Notes: a model not told the origin generated them from the sequence alone. 64,000 nucleotides of DNA from Antitrichia curtipendula (GCA_951230915.1 OX579636.1:43279912-43343911), one strand, 5' to 3'. Numbered from the stretch's first letter, positions 1-12,720 are shown. Program-made: numbers and translations.

Positions 1-3000
1 TCCGTCCGTCCGTCCACGACTGAACTCCGCGTATAACTTACTTACTCCCGCGACTCCTTCCATCTGTCCGTCTTTCAGTTTTATGTGCTGCTGCTGCGAG
101 TCTGTGACGGCACGCAGTTTCACATTGCACAAGCGCGCACCAGTTCATCACTCCGTTTCACTGCCTCCCGTGGGGATTCATTGCCTATCATCTGAGGTAA
201 ATGTAATTTTGACGTAAAGCCAAAGCCTAATGATAGCGGCAGTTCAATTCCTGGCAATCATTTGCAACCAGATGCTTGTTCTTAAAAAAATAATAGAATG
301 GAATCATGGAATGTTGGGTAACTAGCTTGTGGAGAGGTGTAAAAACTTACGTCAGTGGGGGGAAAAATGAAACTGTTGGGCGGTTGGAAGGGATGGTATA
401 GATGAATTTGCGTAGAGGCTATTACATCGTAAGTAGACTGACTTTGTTCCATGCACATGCATACTGGCATAATGGGTAACTACACCTAAAATTGTACAAA
501 TCAGCAATTGAACATGGTTCTCATTATTGTATTGAAAAACGGTATGTGAGATCTTGCTGGTGGTCAGAAAGGGGATTCTTATTTCTTAGCCTACCTCCCA
601 GACTAAACCATCCGCGCAAGCCATACTAAGGTAGCCGACCTCATTCCGACCATTTAAGCAATTATGCATATTTGGAGCACATATTTTTTGAGTGGAGAAA
701 TTTCCTATGTACAGAAATAGAGTTAAGAAGGATTCTATATTTTTTTCAGGATTTTATTTCTCAAAGCATAATTATTGTGAATTTTTTAGTTGAGGATTTT
801 GTTTGACCTATTCTTGTCACATAGGTCTTCCCATTTCCAACCACAAGTTGATTGCAAAATCAACCAAGATTGCAGCCAATCGTAATGCGCCACGATTGCA
901 TTGGAAGTTGTGCTATAATTAATCACTGCTTTTTCTCCTGCTGATTGGAAAGAGAGTAACCTATATAACAAAAATAGGTCCCTGATCGACTACCTTAGTT
1001 TGTATTCTTTTGCTCTTCACATTGGCCACTATATGAATAAACCAAAAATATTTAAAGTGCTAAAAACATGTATTTCCATAATTGATCCTAGATTCTTATG
1101 AATAGTGGGAGTAAATTTTAGGCAAGAATTTGTAGGGGTCAGTTTTAGAAAGGGGTCAAAATTAGGTGTAATTACCTTGGATGTAAAGAGCCTGATTGAT
1201 GGTGTCAATGAAGACGGAGGAAAAATAAAAAACGTTGCGTTAGAGGTGACTCTAAATTCACAAATAATAGTTTTTCAAAATTTGAGAAAATCTTATATTT
1301 CCAAGAAATATGGCTTATTGTGTTGACCATGTTTTATTCAAATAGTTACTAACTATTGTAAACCCTTTAGGTTCATGAAAGGAAGTCAAGCAAAAGAGCT
1401 CATGAAGGTTTGTTAGATAACCCAGTATTGCTTTTGAGAAAAAAAATATTGTATGCAATGCAATATCAAACTATTGGTCGATAAAAAATTATTCATTATT
1501 CAAGCACATACATGCATGCATATATTTGACCAAATAAATATGTACACGTTTCATTTTTTCAAATTTTGGATTTGTCTTTTGCCAACCATAAAGAAATAAT
1601 AGCACCAATCAAAAGTTACATGTAGTGCATATGTGTCCATTTGGATGGGTGGATGTGTTTTTCAGTTTAGTTCAATGATTAAACATTGGTTGGATATATT
1701 TGTTTTTGATTGCGAATTTGCAATTGAGGAAATGAAGCATGAACGTAAAGTTGTACTTTTTTCATATTTATAGACAGCATTTTAATGCATAAACAACACC
1801 ATGTAATGTGATGTGATGAACTATAATGTAGTGTACCGTAATGAGAATGTTTTGAAAATTGCATAATGTTGATTTGTATAAAAAGGTTGGCTAATGAGAG
1901 AATGAAAGCTATGGAATTTGATATTTCTATTTCTACAAAATATTATTTATGTTTTTTTGTTGTACGGCATATACACTTGCTTGTATAATAAATCCTTGAA
2001 TTGCATATTGTATTACCATAACTGAGTGTGGGATCTCTTGGAAATTTTTCTTCAAAGAATTTTATAAATATGAAGATTTAGATGTAATTCAAAAATATTA
2101 TAAGCTTAGACCACTTAACATTTGAGTGGCCCTTCTTCATAGCCTTTAGGCTTCGCGTGATTATTCATATCCCAATTGTCTACAAAAATACAAAAATATG
2201 GCATCACCACCTATTAAAATGAAATTCATTTTGATCAAGAGGTAGAAACATAGCTACATAATGAATCTTGAGCTATGTAGCTTACAATGACTTGCGGAAT
2301 TCAAAAATGTGTTTATCACAACCATGGTAATATAGAGGGCTGTAATATATTGTTGTCAATCTTGTATGACAAGCACATGATTTTGTGTATCTAAACTGCT
2401 TTATATAGATTACAAAAAATAGACTAAAGTTGGATGGCCCAAATAGTATGTTTTTTTGGGGAATAAAAATTAGTAATGATAGAATATATGCATATCTATA
2501 AGCACTGTTTTAATTCACTACATTCTCATTAGTAAGGTGAAGTATATGATGATTCATATATTGTAAGCAAAATCAACAGTTGCATTCAAATGTAAGTACT
2601 TGCTACACCGCTAGATTTTCAACTCCACATCAAAATTAGCAAATCCCACATGCTCATCGAGTAAGTCCTTTTTATTGTTCTCTTGAAAAAGGATTAGCAC
2701 TTGGGCCTACTTTCAACTTTTAGAATTTGATTTCTAAATGCTTGTCTCTTTTTTGAAACAATTTCGTAAGTTCCAACCTTTTGCGCATTATTCAATATTT
2801 TAAATTTGAAAATCTACTTCAAATGATATATTCTTTCAATCTATAGTCGTTATCATGTAGTTTCCCAATCAAAAATTGGGTGAAATCTTGTCAATATCAG
2901 TCTCCATTCCATTTCACTAATTGATCATTCAAAAAAACTGAGTTAGTTATTGCAATAAGATTTTAAGGAATTGAAGCTGACATTGTGACTAAAAAACTAG

Positions 3001-3130
3001 TATTTTTAAGGTTAAAGTTGTCATTTATGTGTTTTAAACAATTGTACTTCAAGTACTATACTTCATTCTTTGTGCTTTACACTGCAACTGAAGGTGAACA
3101 CTCAAATTTTAGAATTTTCCAAACTAGGGA
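1..3130. other. Non-coding; GC-rich leader-like segment at the left edge, then AT-rich
   Basis: Bases 1-195 are GC-rich, start with (CCGT)n and end CATCTGAG|GTAAAT, a good donor site, so they could be a 5' untranslated exon of a plus-strand gene whose later exons I cannot find. From 200 to 3130 only short AT-rich open frames occur. Confidence 0.3.
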
Positions 3131-4147
3131 AATAAGATGAAAGCTTCAACTAACCGGTGTCAACACCAATGGCAACAAGTAAATTCATGTAAAATACAAG
3201 AATGCATTAGATTCAACTATTCCGTAAGAGATTCTTCATTCATGTATTACAAAGAGTTTTCTTTTCTAAGAGCATCACCACTAGCTTTGTCATTAGGCCT
3301 CAACAATGCCAAGAGTGGCCTTGCTGCTCCTATTCAAACAAAAATGGCACCACACCAACACCCCATCACAGTCTGTACAAGTTGTGTTGTTCCTCTCATT
3401 ACTCCCACATTTATTCGGCAACGGAGGGCCTTTGTAGCGGGCAATTTTACACTCACGCCGACTTGGTCAATTTTGACTATGGCCTCAGTGGAAGAGGTGG
3501 AGGCTGGTGAGAGGTGTGAGAAGAAAGGGAATAACTTTAGCGAGGACTTTAAGGGGTGGTTAGTGCAAAGTACTGGAACTCGAGTGCACCGCCACATGTG
3601 ACAAGGCAACAAGTGCCTCGCCACTTCTCAATGCCTTCCGAGGTCAAATGGAGTGCTACTAGTGACGATGTTCTATTTCCTTTGGGGGATTCAAGTGGGG
3701 TCTCAAATAATGCAAAAAAAACAACACTCGGCATCATTTGAGGAAGGAATTATATATGTTTTTTGTCGGAATAGAAAAGCCTTCAATTTACGGTAGCTTA
3801 AAGTTCGGAGTTCTTCTTTTTTCAGAAAACCCACTCACTCAGGTGCATATCAAGCGCGTATCATTCTGCACTTGGGGAACGATGTCCTAACTCTTCCATA
3901 CGACTGAGTTTGCACCCAAACTACGCAAGCCTACCAGCAGGCCAGGCCCTGTGTGTGGTGGGGTACTCTCCTTCAGTTGGTCGGGTCTCCTGATCAGGAA
4001 AGACACGAGACACGGAAATTAGCTTCATGGTCTGCTAATATTCATCTCAGTCTGCTATTGCAACCGTTAATTGTTTTGGGCTCTGACTGAGCCTTGCATC
4101 TTGTTCAGTCCCCTTGTTTTCAGAGTAGTACCCTGTCCGTATTAGCA
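3131..4147. other. Non-coding stretch of mixed composition
   Basis: Overlapping open frames on both strands around 3140-3740 reflect fewer stop codons in a GC-richer patch. No domain is recognised. TAAGAGCATC at 3266 resembles a common plant MITE terminus, but no partner end was found. Confidence 0.3.
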
Positions 4148-4431
4148 AAGGTGGGTACCCCCTTCAAACCGCCATTTTTTGCTTCTGTGGCTAGTTACTA
4201 TTATTTAGATTGGTCCAATTTTCATCGATTTTCTTGTGGGCAAGTGAAAGGGGGTTTCTAACTCACGAAAGAGCGTGACATTGGGATATTGTATGCAAAA
4301 GTTAGGAAGAAAATAAAGTTTGGTTCTAAAACAATTTCTTCCATAGACATAGGTGCATAATTGGTTTTGGAGATGTACATAGAGTGAAGATGGTGGTTTA
4401 GGGTTAGTGGCACATTTGGAGGTGCCCACTT
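4148..4431 (+). mobile_element. ~280-bp MITE with AAGGTRGGTACMCCC ends, copy 1
   Basis: Ends AAGGTGGGTACCCCC and GGGGGTGCCCACTT-like (as read, GGAGGTGCCCACTT). The interior (CTAGTTACTATTATTTAGA, GGCAAGTGAAAG, ATGTATGCAAAAGTTA-like) matches the copies at 9.4 and 46.3 kb. No coding capacity. Confidence 0.7.
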
Positions 4432-4529
4432 CATTTGGTCATCAATTAAGCTTAATATGAATATATTATGATCTGCCTTCCGTGGTGGCAATCCATACAG
4501 TCTTCCCACTATGCGTTTTTTAGGGTTAA

Positions 4530-4750
4530 CTAGGGACAATTTATGCCTAGAGGCCGGGCCAATTCCCCTTGAGGATGATTGTATAAAATTTCTGCCCTTT
4601 CTAGGCTTAAGGCTGTCCTCAACTACTCTTTTGAATAAGATTATAATGGTGGGGAATTCTCCTATATGTAAAGGCCTTGAGGCCAAGAAGCCAGGCCAAT
4701 TCAATAAAACCTATCAAATTTTAGCCTCTCTCTCTCTCTCTCTCTTTTCA
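4530..4750. repeat. Extra Harbinger terminal and subterminal blocks, with a CT-rich tract
   Basis: Contains CTAGAGGCCGGGCCAATT near 4550 and AGGCCAAGAAGCCAGGCCAA near 4680, both versions of the Harbinger terminal repeat, followed by a (CT)n tract at about 4725-4745. The 4634-4745 part aligns with the left end of the 52.8-kb element, including its CT-rich tract. It is probably the left end of a larger deleted copy, or a nested insertion. Confidence 0.5.
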
Positions 4751-5102
4751 GGGGTGCTTTACACCTAAAGTTTGGGCCAATTTCCCTTTAATAAGGCCAA
4801 TAGCACAAAATCCAATAGATCTAAGTTGTTGAAAAAAAATTATATTTTGTTGACAAAGGTTTTAATTGAAATTCAACACTGGTCCCAAGGCCAAGAATTT
4901 ACCTCCCATTCTTGGTGGACCCAATTCACTGAGCTTGGGCCATGTCGGATCATGTCTTTTTGATTCAATTCATTCTACTAAATTGACTTGGCCTTTAGGT
5001 GTAAAGGGATTCGGACCAATTTCAACCTTTTGTCCAATTACAATGAGGATTTGGGGCCTCTTATACAACAAATTGGCCAGGCCCCTAGGTTTAAAGCAAC
5101 CC
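4751..5102. mobile_element. Non-autonomous Harbinger deletion derivative (MITE)
   Basis: Left end GGGGTGCTTTACACCTAAAG and right end (read inward) GGGTTGCTTTAAACCTAGGG form an inverted repeat continuing to GGCCAATTT and AAGAGGCC or AATAAGGCC. The right flank is TTA and the left is TCA. The last ~240 bp (4863-5102) closely match 55857-56094 of the Harbinger element at 52.8-56.1 kb, including the internal CATGTCTTTTT and AGGTGTAAAG blocks. The element has no coding capacity. Confidence 0.7.
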
Positions 5103-5185
5103 TTAGTATGATTCACTCTTGACATTCCATCTAAAGGTCATCTTACTAACTACTAATGAAATGAGTGGAAGAATTATGTACAAAC

Positions 5186-5778
5186 CTCGAGGGGGGGGGG
5201 GGGCACTCAGTGGATCCTTTTGACATCACGTGCGAACAAATAAATTTTCTATCCCTATTTACTTTTTAATAAATTTTGATTTAGCTCCAAATTTTTTGGT
5301 GTTGTTACATAATCAATATATCTTTTATGTGAAAAAAATTTGGATTCAATTGAATTTAACAAGATATCCAAACGCACAATTGAAGATTGCACTAAAATGG
5401 TTGTATTTTCACTTCAAATATATATCAAGAATGCATTTGAATGACAATTGTATCCAACTTTGGTATGCATAAACTTTAACCAAGCCTCGTTTATTGTCAA
5501 TTTAGAAATGATTTAAAAAAATGTTATTTACCATATAAAATAGTGGGTCAATTTTTTTTTGAAACTATACAATGTATTTATTTTCTTACAAAATTTGTAA
5601 GTAATTATTTCAAATAAAGAAAAATTTCAAAAATTTCAAATATAAACTTCCAACATAGTAAAACATGCTATAATTTTTTCAAACTATTTAAATGCTTTTT
5701 TTACCATATAAGATAGAGGGTCAAAGATTTTGTTTGCACATGCTGTTCAAAGAATACATTGAGTGCCCCCCCCCCGAG
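5186..5778. mobile_element. 593-bp inverted-repeat element with G-tract ends and 8-bp target duplication
   Basis: Left end CTCGAG followed by a run of G then CACTCA; right end, read inward, CTCGG with a run of G then CACTCA. The inverted similarity continues about 85 bp, through GTGC(G/A)AACAAA. The flanks are a perfect direct repeat GTACAAAC (5178-5185, 5779-5786). An 8-bp duplication fits hAT or a Mutator relative. No transposase; the AT-rich interior has ORFs without recognisable domains. Confidence 0.7.
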
Positions 5779-6025
5779 GTACAAACATGTGTAAAAACTT
5801 CTTATAAAAATTTCTATTCATTGATGAATGTCATTGTTGAATGGATGGCACCATTTTTGAACTCTGAAGTTGTACATCATCCAAAAGATTTGCCTTATCC
5901 TCCAAAGGGAAGGAGGCAAATTATTTTGTATTTATCAGTAGGTGAAAATTCAACCAAAAAGTGAATTGTACAAGGTACACAATCACAACAAAGTCAAAAT
6001 ACCTTGCTACCATTGCTAAATAGTA

Positions 6026-6606
6026 CTCCATCCATTCCAAAATGATCTTCGGGTTGGACAAAATGTTTGGGATTAACCCTTAAAGGACCTTTCTAAGGTC
6101 TCTTGAGCATTTGTGCATTGAAATAATCAAAACTGTCGATTCAATAGTAAGTGGTGTTTTGATTGGGTGGGCTTGTTGTACTCATACTTGCACAAAGATC
6201 ACACAAAGACTGTTTGATTGAGAGATTGGATAAGTATTTGAAACCTGGAGATAGTGCTTGTACAGAGAAAGTAGTAGGGAACAATGCATGAGCAAAAATT
6301 CCCCTTGTTTCCTTGCCTTATTAGGGCTATTTGTACTCATTTATTTAGTTGTTGACCTACTCAAGTACTCATGTCCATGTCCTAAAATTTCATAGAAGAC
6401 CTCTAGGAATGAAATTCTCCTTTAAGGATTAATGCTACAAATAATGTTATTCAGTCAACCTATTTTTAAGTATTTCAAGCGGAAGTTGTTATCCATTTCC
6501 TGAATCTTCAAGAACAAAAATGATCACTTTGAGCAACCCGGAAGGTCATTTTGGGACAAAAAGTGTAAGGGGAACTCAGAAGATCATTTTGAGACTTCCC
6601 AGGGAG
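6026..6606. mobile_element. Stowaway-like (Tc1/mariner) MITE, 581 bp
   Basis: Left end CTCCATCCATTCCAAAATGA; right end, read inward, CTCCCTGGGAAGTCTCAAAA. Both then share AAAATGATCTTC, and TA flanks each side (6024-6025, 6607-6608). The CTCCNTCC start and TA target are the Stowaway hallmark. Inside, near 6074 and 6415, is another inverted pair (ATTAACCCTTAAAGGACC and TCTCCTTTAAGGATTAATG) resembling the ends of the TTAA-bounded family, so a second element may be nested. Confidence 0.7.
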
Positions 6607-7215
6607 TACTAAAAAAGTTGTGAACATGCGGTTAAAGTGTGCTTTTTTAATTGACAGTCTTACTCCTCAGCCTTCCAAAGAAAATGAAATGAAAGCGCTG
6701 ATTTTAGCTGCCTTTTCTGTTGTGCAACTTGCAGTGCAGAAGGCCCCGCCCTAATCTTTGGCAGAACGGATTTCCTTTCCAGCCAAGTGGCCAATTGACC
6801 ATCGTCCATAGCTCATACAATCCTGGCATGCAATAACTCACACAAGGGATACTAACCGTACAAACTCAACACTGAGGTCCCGAAATTGAATTTTCCATGT
6901 CAGATTGTCAGGGGTCCACATCACCTCAGACCAATCACTAGATGCCACATGGCACTTTTGATAAATAAAAAACAAAAATGACTTAAATTTATGCCAAATC
7001 TGACTTTCACGTCAGGTACAAATTTTGAACCAAGTACTTCTGTAAACTTCTGTAAACCAAGACCGACTCAAGAGAGGCAGGCAGGATGGAAGGACGTACC
7101 TTCAAATTGGGGCAGTCGGGCGCGACCCTGCAGGCCGGCCAAGCAAGTGGTAAACTCAGGGTGAAAGCAGAAGGTTGACTCCGTCGGTGAAGTCTGATCC
7201 TCTGTACTGTTCAAC

Positions 7216-7290
7216 TTGGCAATGAAATTCCATTCCATTGGTTTCAAAAAAAGAAAAAGAAAAAAGAAAAAAAAGAAAAAAAAAGTCTCT
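7216..7290 (+). repeat. LINE/SINE-type 3' end with A-rich tail
   Basis: GGCAATGAAATTCCATTCCA then TTGGTTTCAAAAAAAGAAAA and further A/G-rich tail. The same 3' motif is at 38.38 kb and, as TGCAATGGAATCCGTTTCAT, at 9.89 kb. The sequence upstream (7050-7215) is GC-richer than its surroundings and may belong to the same insert. Confidence 0.5.
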
Positions 7291-8848
7291 TCTGATCCTT
7301 TATTTTTTTAACCGTAACTTAACTCCGCCTTGGGAAGGACATGGAACTGAACATTGAACTAAAAGTAGGAAGGTGCAGTTTCCAATGAGAGAAGAATATT
7401 CTTGTTCATATGTGTGGACTAAGCGCTGTCGATCATCAATCATAACCACCAGCAATAACTTAAAAACTTAACTTACTGGGACTGAAGGCGCTTTGTTTCA
7501 TGAGTTCGGGGATTAGGCAAAAACGCGTTGCATAATGCACATCAGTCCTCGTTTGTCCTCTCTTACGGGTATCTTGGCCGCTTATCATCCAACGTGATCC
7601 TCCTTGTCAAAAACAGAAATTGGTAAATGACATATATACATTATTGAACTCGGTGTTGTGTGCAAACTCTCGGGTCGCTAAGGATTGTATGTGATTGACG
7701 CCGCTAAAAATGAATGTTGGGAGATGGGGGTGGGGGTGGGGGGGCGGGCAAGGGTAGGAAGTATGAAACAAAAGCATCTGATGAATGTTGAGTTTGGGTT
7801 TGATTTATGGTTCAAAATGTCGTGATTTTTGTGTCGTGAGAAAATTTGGGTGGGTGTTCTAGTTTGGGAAATACTCCGATTTTGTAATTGATGAGCTCAG
7901 TTGTACACTCTCCTTGGCTCTATTTTGGTGTGGTTCACACTAAATAGATACTATTACAAAATTTGAGATTGTTTCATTTAGTGTTGCTCCCATGATTTAA
8001 AGAATCTATATATTTCGGTTATTCAATTTAATTATTTATAGTATTACAGTTATATGTATAGTGTGTGATCTTTGTCATTTATATTTGGTTTGCAATGTAT
8101 GGGTTTGCAAACCTAGGGTGAAGTACAATGTGCAATAATCGATGGTAAAAGCTCTATTTAGTTTGGCTCCACGTTCGTAGGAATAACACTAATTAAAATA
8201 GATATGAAGAGTATAACAATGAAGATTTGGATATTAATTACCATTACCTTGTATGAAAATATAGATATTTAGCAAGAGAGTGATAATAACCATTACAAAA
8301 AAAAAAAAAAAAAATCTCTTCCTTTTACTTTAACCTCCCAAACCCTTCATTTGCCACACAATGAATCCCCATTTTCTTGGAATCTAAATCAAAATGGTTC
8401 CCAGCAGTTTGACGCGTTGGCAGGGATGTCTATGTAACAAGCCTGTCTGCTCAAGAGTATGAAAGCAGTCAGAACTTGAAACAATAAATGTTGCATACAG
8501 GATGCTCTTCATTCCAACAACAGCAACGAAGTTCCATGGGTCTTGAATAAGTCCGCCTGAATGAATACTGTTGCAAATCTCAGTTTTCGCGGTCCCTCGT
8601 CAGTGCAAGTTCACATTGATCATGCTTCAAGTTAGTGGGTAAGTTAATACTTGGCGTTTTCAAGTTTTCTGTTTGAATTGTGTTGCACACCACTATCTAC
8701 ACTCTTTACTATTCACAAGCACTACTTATAAATTCTATTATTTCCATGTGGAGTACCAATTAGTCCACATTGATTTGACTGAATCGTGTACTTGCAACAG
8801 CATTTGTCTTGTTCGTGTTCCATGTAACTAAGACAGTCTGCTCATTTG

Positions 8849-8893
8849 GGAGACCATTTGGGACCATTTGGGACCATTAGAGACCATTTGGGA
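8849..8893 (+). repeat. Short tandem repeat of GACCATTTGG
   Basis: Four copies of a 10-12-bp unit GACCATTTGG(GA), one changed to GACCATTAGA. Confidence 0.8.
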
Positions 8894-9390
8894 GCTGATT
8901 GCCTTTTGCGAGGAAGCTAAACTACTTGAAACAATTTTCAGTAGATTTTTGTAAGAAGAAAAAATGGAATGGAATTGGCATTGAATCCAGGTCGTTTGGA
9001 CCTTTGTGGAATTACATATAAATTTTTGAAGTTGAAATGTACGACTATTGATACATTTGAAAAAAGCAAAATGTACCTTTGTGTCATGTTCACTTTTAGA
9101 GCACACTACCTTATTCCATGTAAACGATAATTACAACTAAATTGTCACCCTATTATAAAATTAGACATGTGCATTGAGTTTTTGCCCAAAGAAATATCTA
9201 GACTTACTTAATTTAGTTTGTTTTCATGAGTTTTGAATTTTCAAGAATTAATCCTAAAGGCCATGAGATATTTCTTATTTCCAAATTTTATGTTATCATT
9301 ATTTATTGGTAAATGAAGGTCATTCCTAGGGGATGCGAGTTTCTTCCACATAGTTTGAAAATTCATAATTTATTCATATTGGTTCTAAAA

Positions 9391-9572
9391 ACGGTTTTAG
9401 AACCAAACTTTGTTCCTTGATAACTTTTGCATACAATATCCAAATGTCATGTTCTCTGGTGCGTTGGAACCTCCTTTTCACTTGCCTACAAGAACATATG
9501 AAAATTTGACCAGTTTAAAAATAATAACTAGGCTCAGTAGCAAAAAGTGTCGGTTTTGGGTGTACCTACCTT
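9391..9572 (-). mobile_element. ~280-bp MITE family, truncated copy 2
   Basis: Reverse orientation. The intact end GGGTGTACCTACCTTA is on the right. The left part stops within the element at a small palindrome (TTGGTTCTAAAAACGGTTTT...), so about 100 bp is missing. Confidence 0.65.
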
Positions 9573-9886
9573 ATCCTTTCTTTACGATGAACATCTACAC
9601 TTCTATTTTATATAAAAAAATTCTCTATCATCCATCAAACACTAAATGTCCGTGAGGTCAATCTAGGATTAATAGTAATCAGTTATTCACATGCGTAATA
9701 GTTATGACGATGCTTTCAGTGAAGTTAGGCAGTTCCTCATTAATCAAGCAACAATCTACGAATTAGCTTCTTCATGGCCTTTGCATACCTTCTTCTTCTT
9801 CTTCTTCTTCAAAGAACAGAGCTTTCGTATACTAAGTTAAGCATGCCAAGCCCACTTGTAGCTGGCAGGCTTTGTAATCTTACCTT

Positions 9887-9935
9887 TGCAATGGAATCCG
9901 TTTCATTGGTTTAAAAAAAATTTAATTTTTAAATT
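9887..9935 (+). repeat. LINE/SINE-type 3' end
   Basis: TTTGCAATGGAATCCGTTTC then ATTGGTTTAAAAAAAA. Related to the tails at 7.2 and 38.4 kb. The 5' extent is not determinable. Confidence 0.4.
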
Positions 9936-10558
9936 GCTGGCTAACTGAATTGACACCAAGTTTTAAAACAAAGCTCCAAACATTACTAACCTATTCAATG
10001 TTGTAAAAGAGGCAAGTAAGGCTGATCACCTGTAGCAATTTTGCCTCCTCCATTATTAGGGTTAGATCTTGTTAAGATATTATCCCCAACTGAAGAAAAG
10101 AAAAGTAACTCCCCCAAGGGACTGTTAAGAAGTGTCTGTTAAGATAGATCAACCACCTTCGTCTCCTAAGCTAGAATCGAAGCAGATTTCACTCTTATTA
10201 TTATGCTTCCTCAGAGAAAAATATGATCACAACAACAGAACCCATGATTGAGAGAACCAACATGTTTTCTTAAAAACAAAACAAAACAAAAAAACATGTT
10301 CTCGTGGAGGGACTTATACCATCATACAAAGAGTCATATTAATAATCTCACAGTTTTGATACTTGCAAGCTTTTAAATTGATGAGACTTGAACTCCACAT
10401 GTGTCAGCATCCCTTGAAAATAAACAGAAACAGTTACAAGATTCAAAACATAAATCTGTTATTCTGTTGCTCTGCATCCTTTGTCTTAGAGAGTGCAAAA
10501 TGCTACCATACATCCTTGCCGAGATCTTTCAACCTGAAGACCTGCACAACCCAGCGAT

Positions 10559-10822
10559 TACTACTTCCAACATCGCAAGCGACATCTTATGCTTTGCTAT
10601 TTTCTGTGGAACTTGTGGTGTGCAAGGAACAGATTCGTGTTTGAAGGTGAAAACCATGATTATACTGCCCGAGTCTGTACGCAGGCGTGGCATGATACTC
10701 TCTCCTTGCTGGGATGGCACATGGGAACAACGCCCTTGCTAACTTCCACTGTTGTAGTGAGGAGAGACATGAGGCTATTTGTCAGGATTCCCAGAATAAT
10801 TAGTGCACAAAACAATAATTAG
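10559..10822 (+). pseudogene. LINE (non-LTR retrotransposon) ORF2 C-terminal fragment
   Basis: The frame from about 10565 reads YFQHRKRHLMLCYFLWNLWC followed by ARNRFVFEGE. The pattern W-x-x-WxxRN-x-x-x-FEG is typical of the zinc-binding region after reverse transcriptase in plant LINEs. The remaining residues to 10822 are not recognisable and no reverse transcriptase core is seen. A short 5'-truncated or decayed fragment is the best reading. Confidence 0.45.
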
Positions 10823-11209
10823 TACAAATGGTTATGTATGTTAACCGATTCGCCGCTAGCGCGGCTCATTGGCTATCTAATACATAATCCTCCTCTAAAG
10901 CTGCCTCACCACTTTGGAAAAGAATGCTACCACTATTCATATGTTTGTGATAAGAGCATGTCCATTCTTTCATTGGGAAGGAGCCAGACCCAGTTTATGG
11001 CGAGCCCAAATCTCCCTTATTGTACACATGGTCAAGACCAAAAAAAAAAACATGGACTCTGTAAAATGAACCCTTGACCTTCCATCTTAATAGGCCCTTC
11101 CATCTCTTCATCAAGCTTGGATTTTGCTTGTATGATTATATTTTTATAACACTCTTTGAAATGTGTGACAGTTATAGAAACTCCCACCATTGAGAGTGCA
11201 TGTCCAAAG

Positions 11210-11251
11210 ACATGGAGAGAAAGGGTGGGACATGGAGAGAAAGGGTGGGAA
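11210..11251 (+). repeat. 21-bp direct duplication
   Basis: GACATGGAGAGAAAGGGTGG plus A occurs twice head to tail. No other feature is seen. Confidence 0.9.
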
Positions 11252-11779
11252 ATTACTTTGTTGATGTAGTCTAGAAGGACAATTGGTCTTACAAAACCCC
11301 ATTGGGCAAGGCAATTTCATTGTGAAAAGGGTAGAGATGTTCTTGACTTATTGCAATGCATGAAACTTCAAATATGTATGTGGTGCATTGTATCTTAGTG
11401 GGGCACTATGTCCAACGCAAGCTTGATCAAATTTCCAACCGAAGCTTGGAATGTGTTTTTATCTCTTTTTCAAAGTTGGGACTTATAAGATCATGAGACA
11501 TGTCCCAATGCAATGAGCAACAAGGTAGGAAGTAGTGAGCAGACACTAGTTCTTGAATGATTAGATTTGGAAGACTGTAAACATTGGCTATGGGTTCCTT
11601 GGCAATAAAATTACAAAAAATTTGCAATCCCCATATTTCCTATCTTTTTACATGGGAAAAATTTGTTGCATCTTACATTGCTGATGTGTTGCATTATCCC
11701 TCAAGTGATCGGGTATGAGTACATTTACCTTAAGGTTGATTTGAAGGATAGGGGTGATTTTATAGAAGACTACCTTATA

Positions 11780-12720
11780 TTAACCCCTAAAACCCCGAGG
11801 CCTTTTCTCCATCAAAACACACTCAAAACTGTCACTTCTATTGCAAAGAGAAAAAAACTATAAAAATTGTTTTTTTGGCATATCTAACCGTAGGATCTTA
11901 TACTAGACTAGTATGAGAATGTGTGCAAGAAATTTCAGAAACTTTGAACAAATAGATTGCAAGATATTTGCATTCAAAGTGAAGAAAACAAGTTTTTTTG
12001 CACCTTGCTTGATTAGATTTTTGGGCTTTGAACCTATTTAACTTAAATTTTTTGTATTGTTGATTTTGATTTTCTAAGTTTATATGTTGAATAATTCAGT
12101 TGAGAATCTAGGAAACAAAATTCTAGAAAAAAACACTAAATTTTTACTCATTAAAAAATTGTTAAGTAGAAGTAGGTTCAAGATTGAAGGAATAACTAAA
12201 TCGTTAATAGCTCTAAGACAAAATTGAAATACCATAATCCCAACGGTGAGATTGTTCTAGAAAGCAAATTCAACCTTGTCTAAATTTATTTTTCTGAAAA
12301 TTGTAAAAATTGCATTCAAAAATGAATCCTAAAAGTTATTTTTTCAAGAAGATGCTTAGATTGCCCGAAAAACTAAGATTGTCCATAACTTTTTCATTAT
12401 TAGTCCAAATAGAATGAATCAAGCTTCAAATGTAGACAAAAAGACATTGATTTTGAAAAAAATATTTAAGAAATTTATTTTGACTTTCTGTGATTTTTTT
12501 GTGCTGCCCGCCAAATTCTATTTTGGGCGAAACTTTTTCTCTCGGGCACCAATTGAAAAAAAAATTATATATCCACAAAGCTCTCGCAAAACCGCACAAC
12601 CTCAAAAAATCCCAAAAAAATTCTCTACAATTCTCTACAATTCTCTACATGGGTAGGTCACATGAACCTACCCGGACCCAAATTGTCCCCCGAGGGGACA
12701 AACGGGGTTTTAGGGGTTAA
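11780..12720 (+). mobile_element. TTAA-bounded inverted-repeat element, copy 1 (941 bp)
   Basis: Begins TTAACCCCTAAAACCCCG and ends with its exact reverse complement. The interior is AT-rich, non-coding and collinear with copy 3 in reverse orientation. It includes the blocks CCGTAGGATCTTATACTAG, GTGCTGCCCGCCAAATTC and a subterminal GGACCCAAATTGTCCCC. An 11-bp unit (TTCTCTACAAT) is repeated three times near 12620-12650. Confidence 0.75.

Larger units (their letters stand above)
6612..9390. other. Intergenic, no gene seen
   Basis: Contains the retroposon tail at 7.2 kb, a G-rich run at about 7722-7747 (GGGGGTGGGGGTGGGGGGGC) that could form a G-quadruplex, an 18-A tract, and the short GACCATTTGG repeat. 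Otherwise AT-rich and featureless. Confidence 0.4.

Noticed and set aside
3137..3601. 154-codon plus-strand frame with an overlapping minus-strand frame
   Set aside because: No recognisable domain, an opposing open frame, and a repeat-like sequence context; treated as non-coding.
4258..4704. 148-codon minus-strand frame
   Set aside because: It runs across a MITE and Harbinger terminal blocks, so it is a chance frame.
7720..7750. G-rich run as a regulatory quadruplex
   Set aside because: Sequence could fold as one, but there is no gene nearby to regulate; noted only in the region entry.
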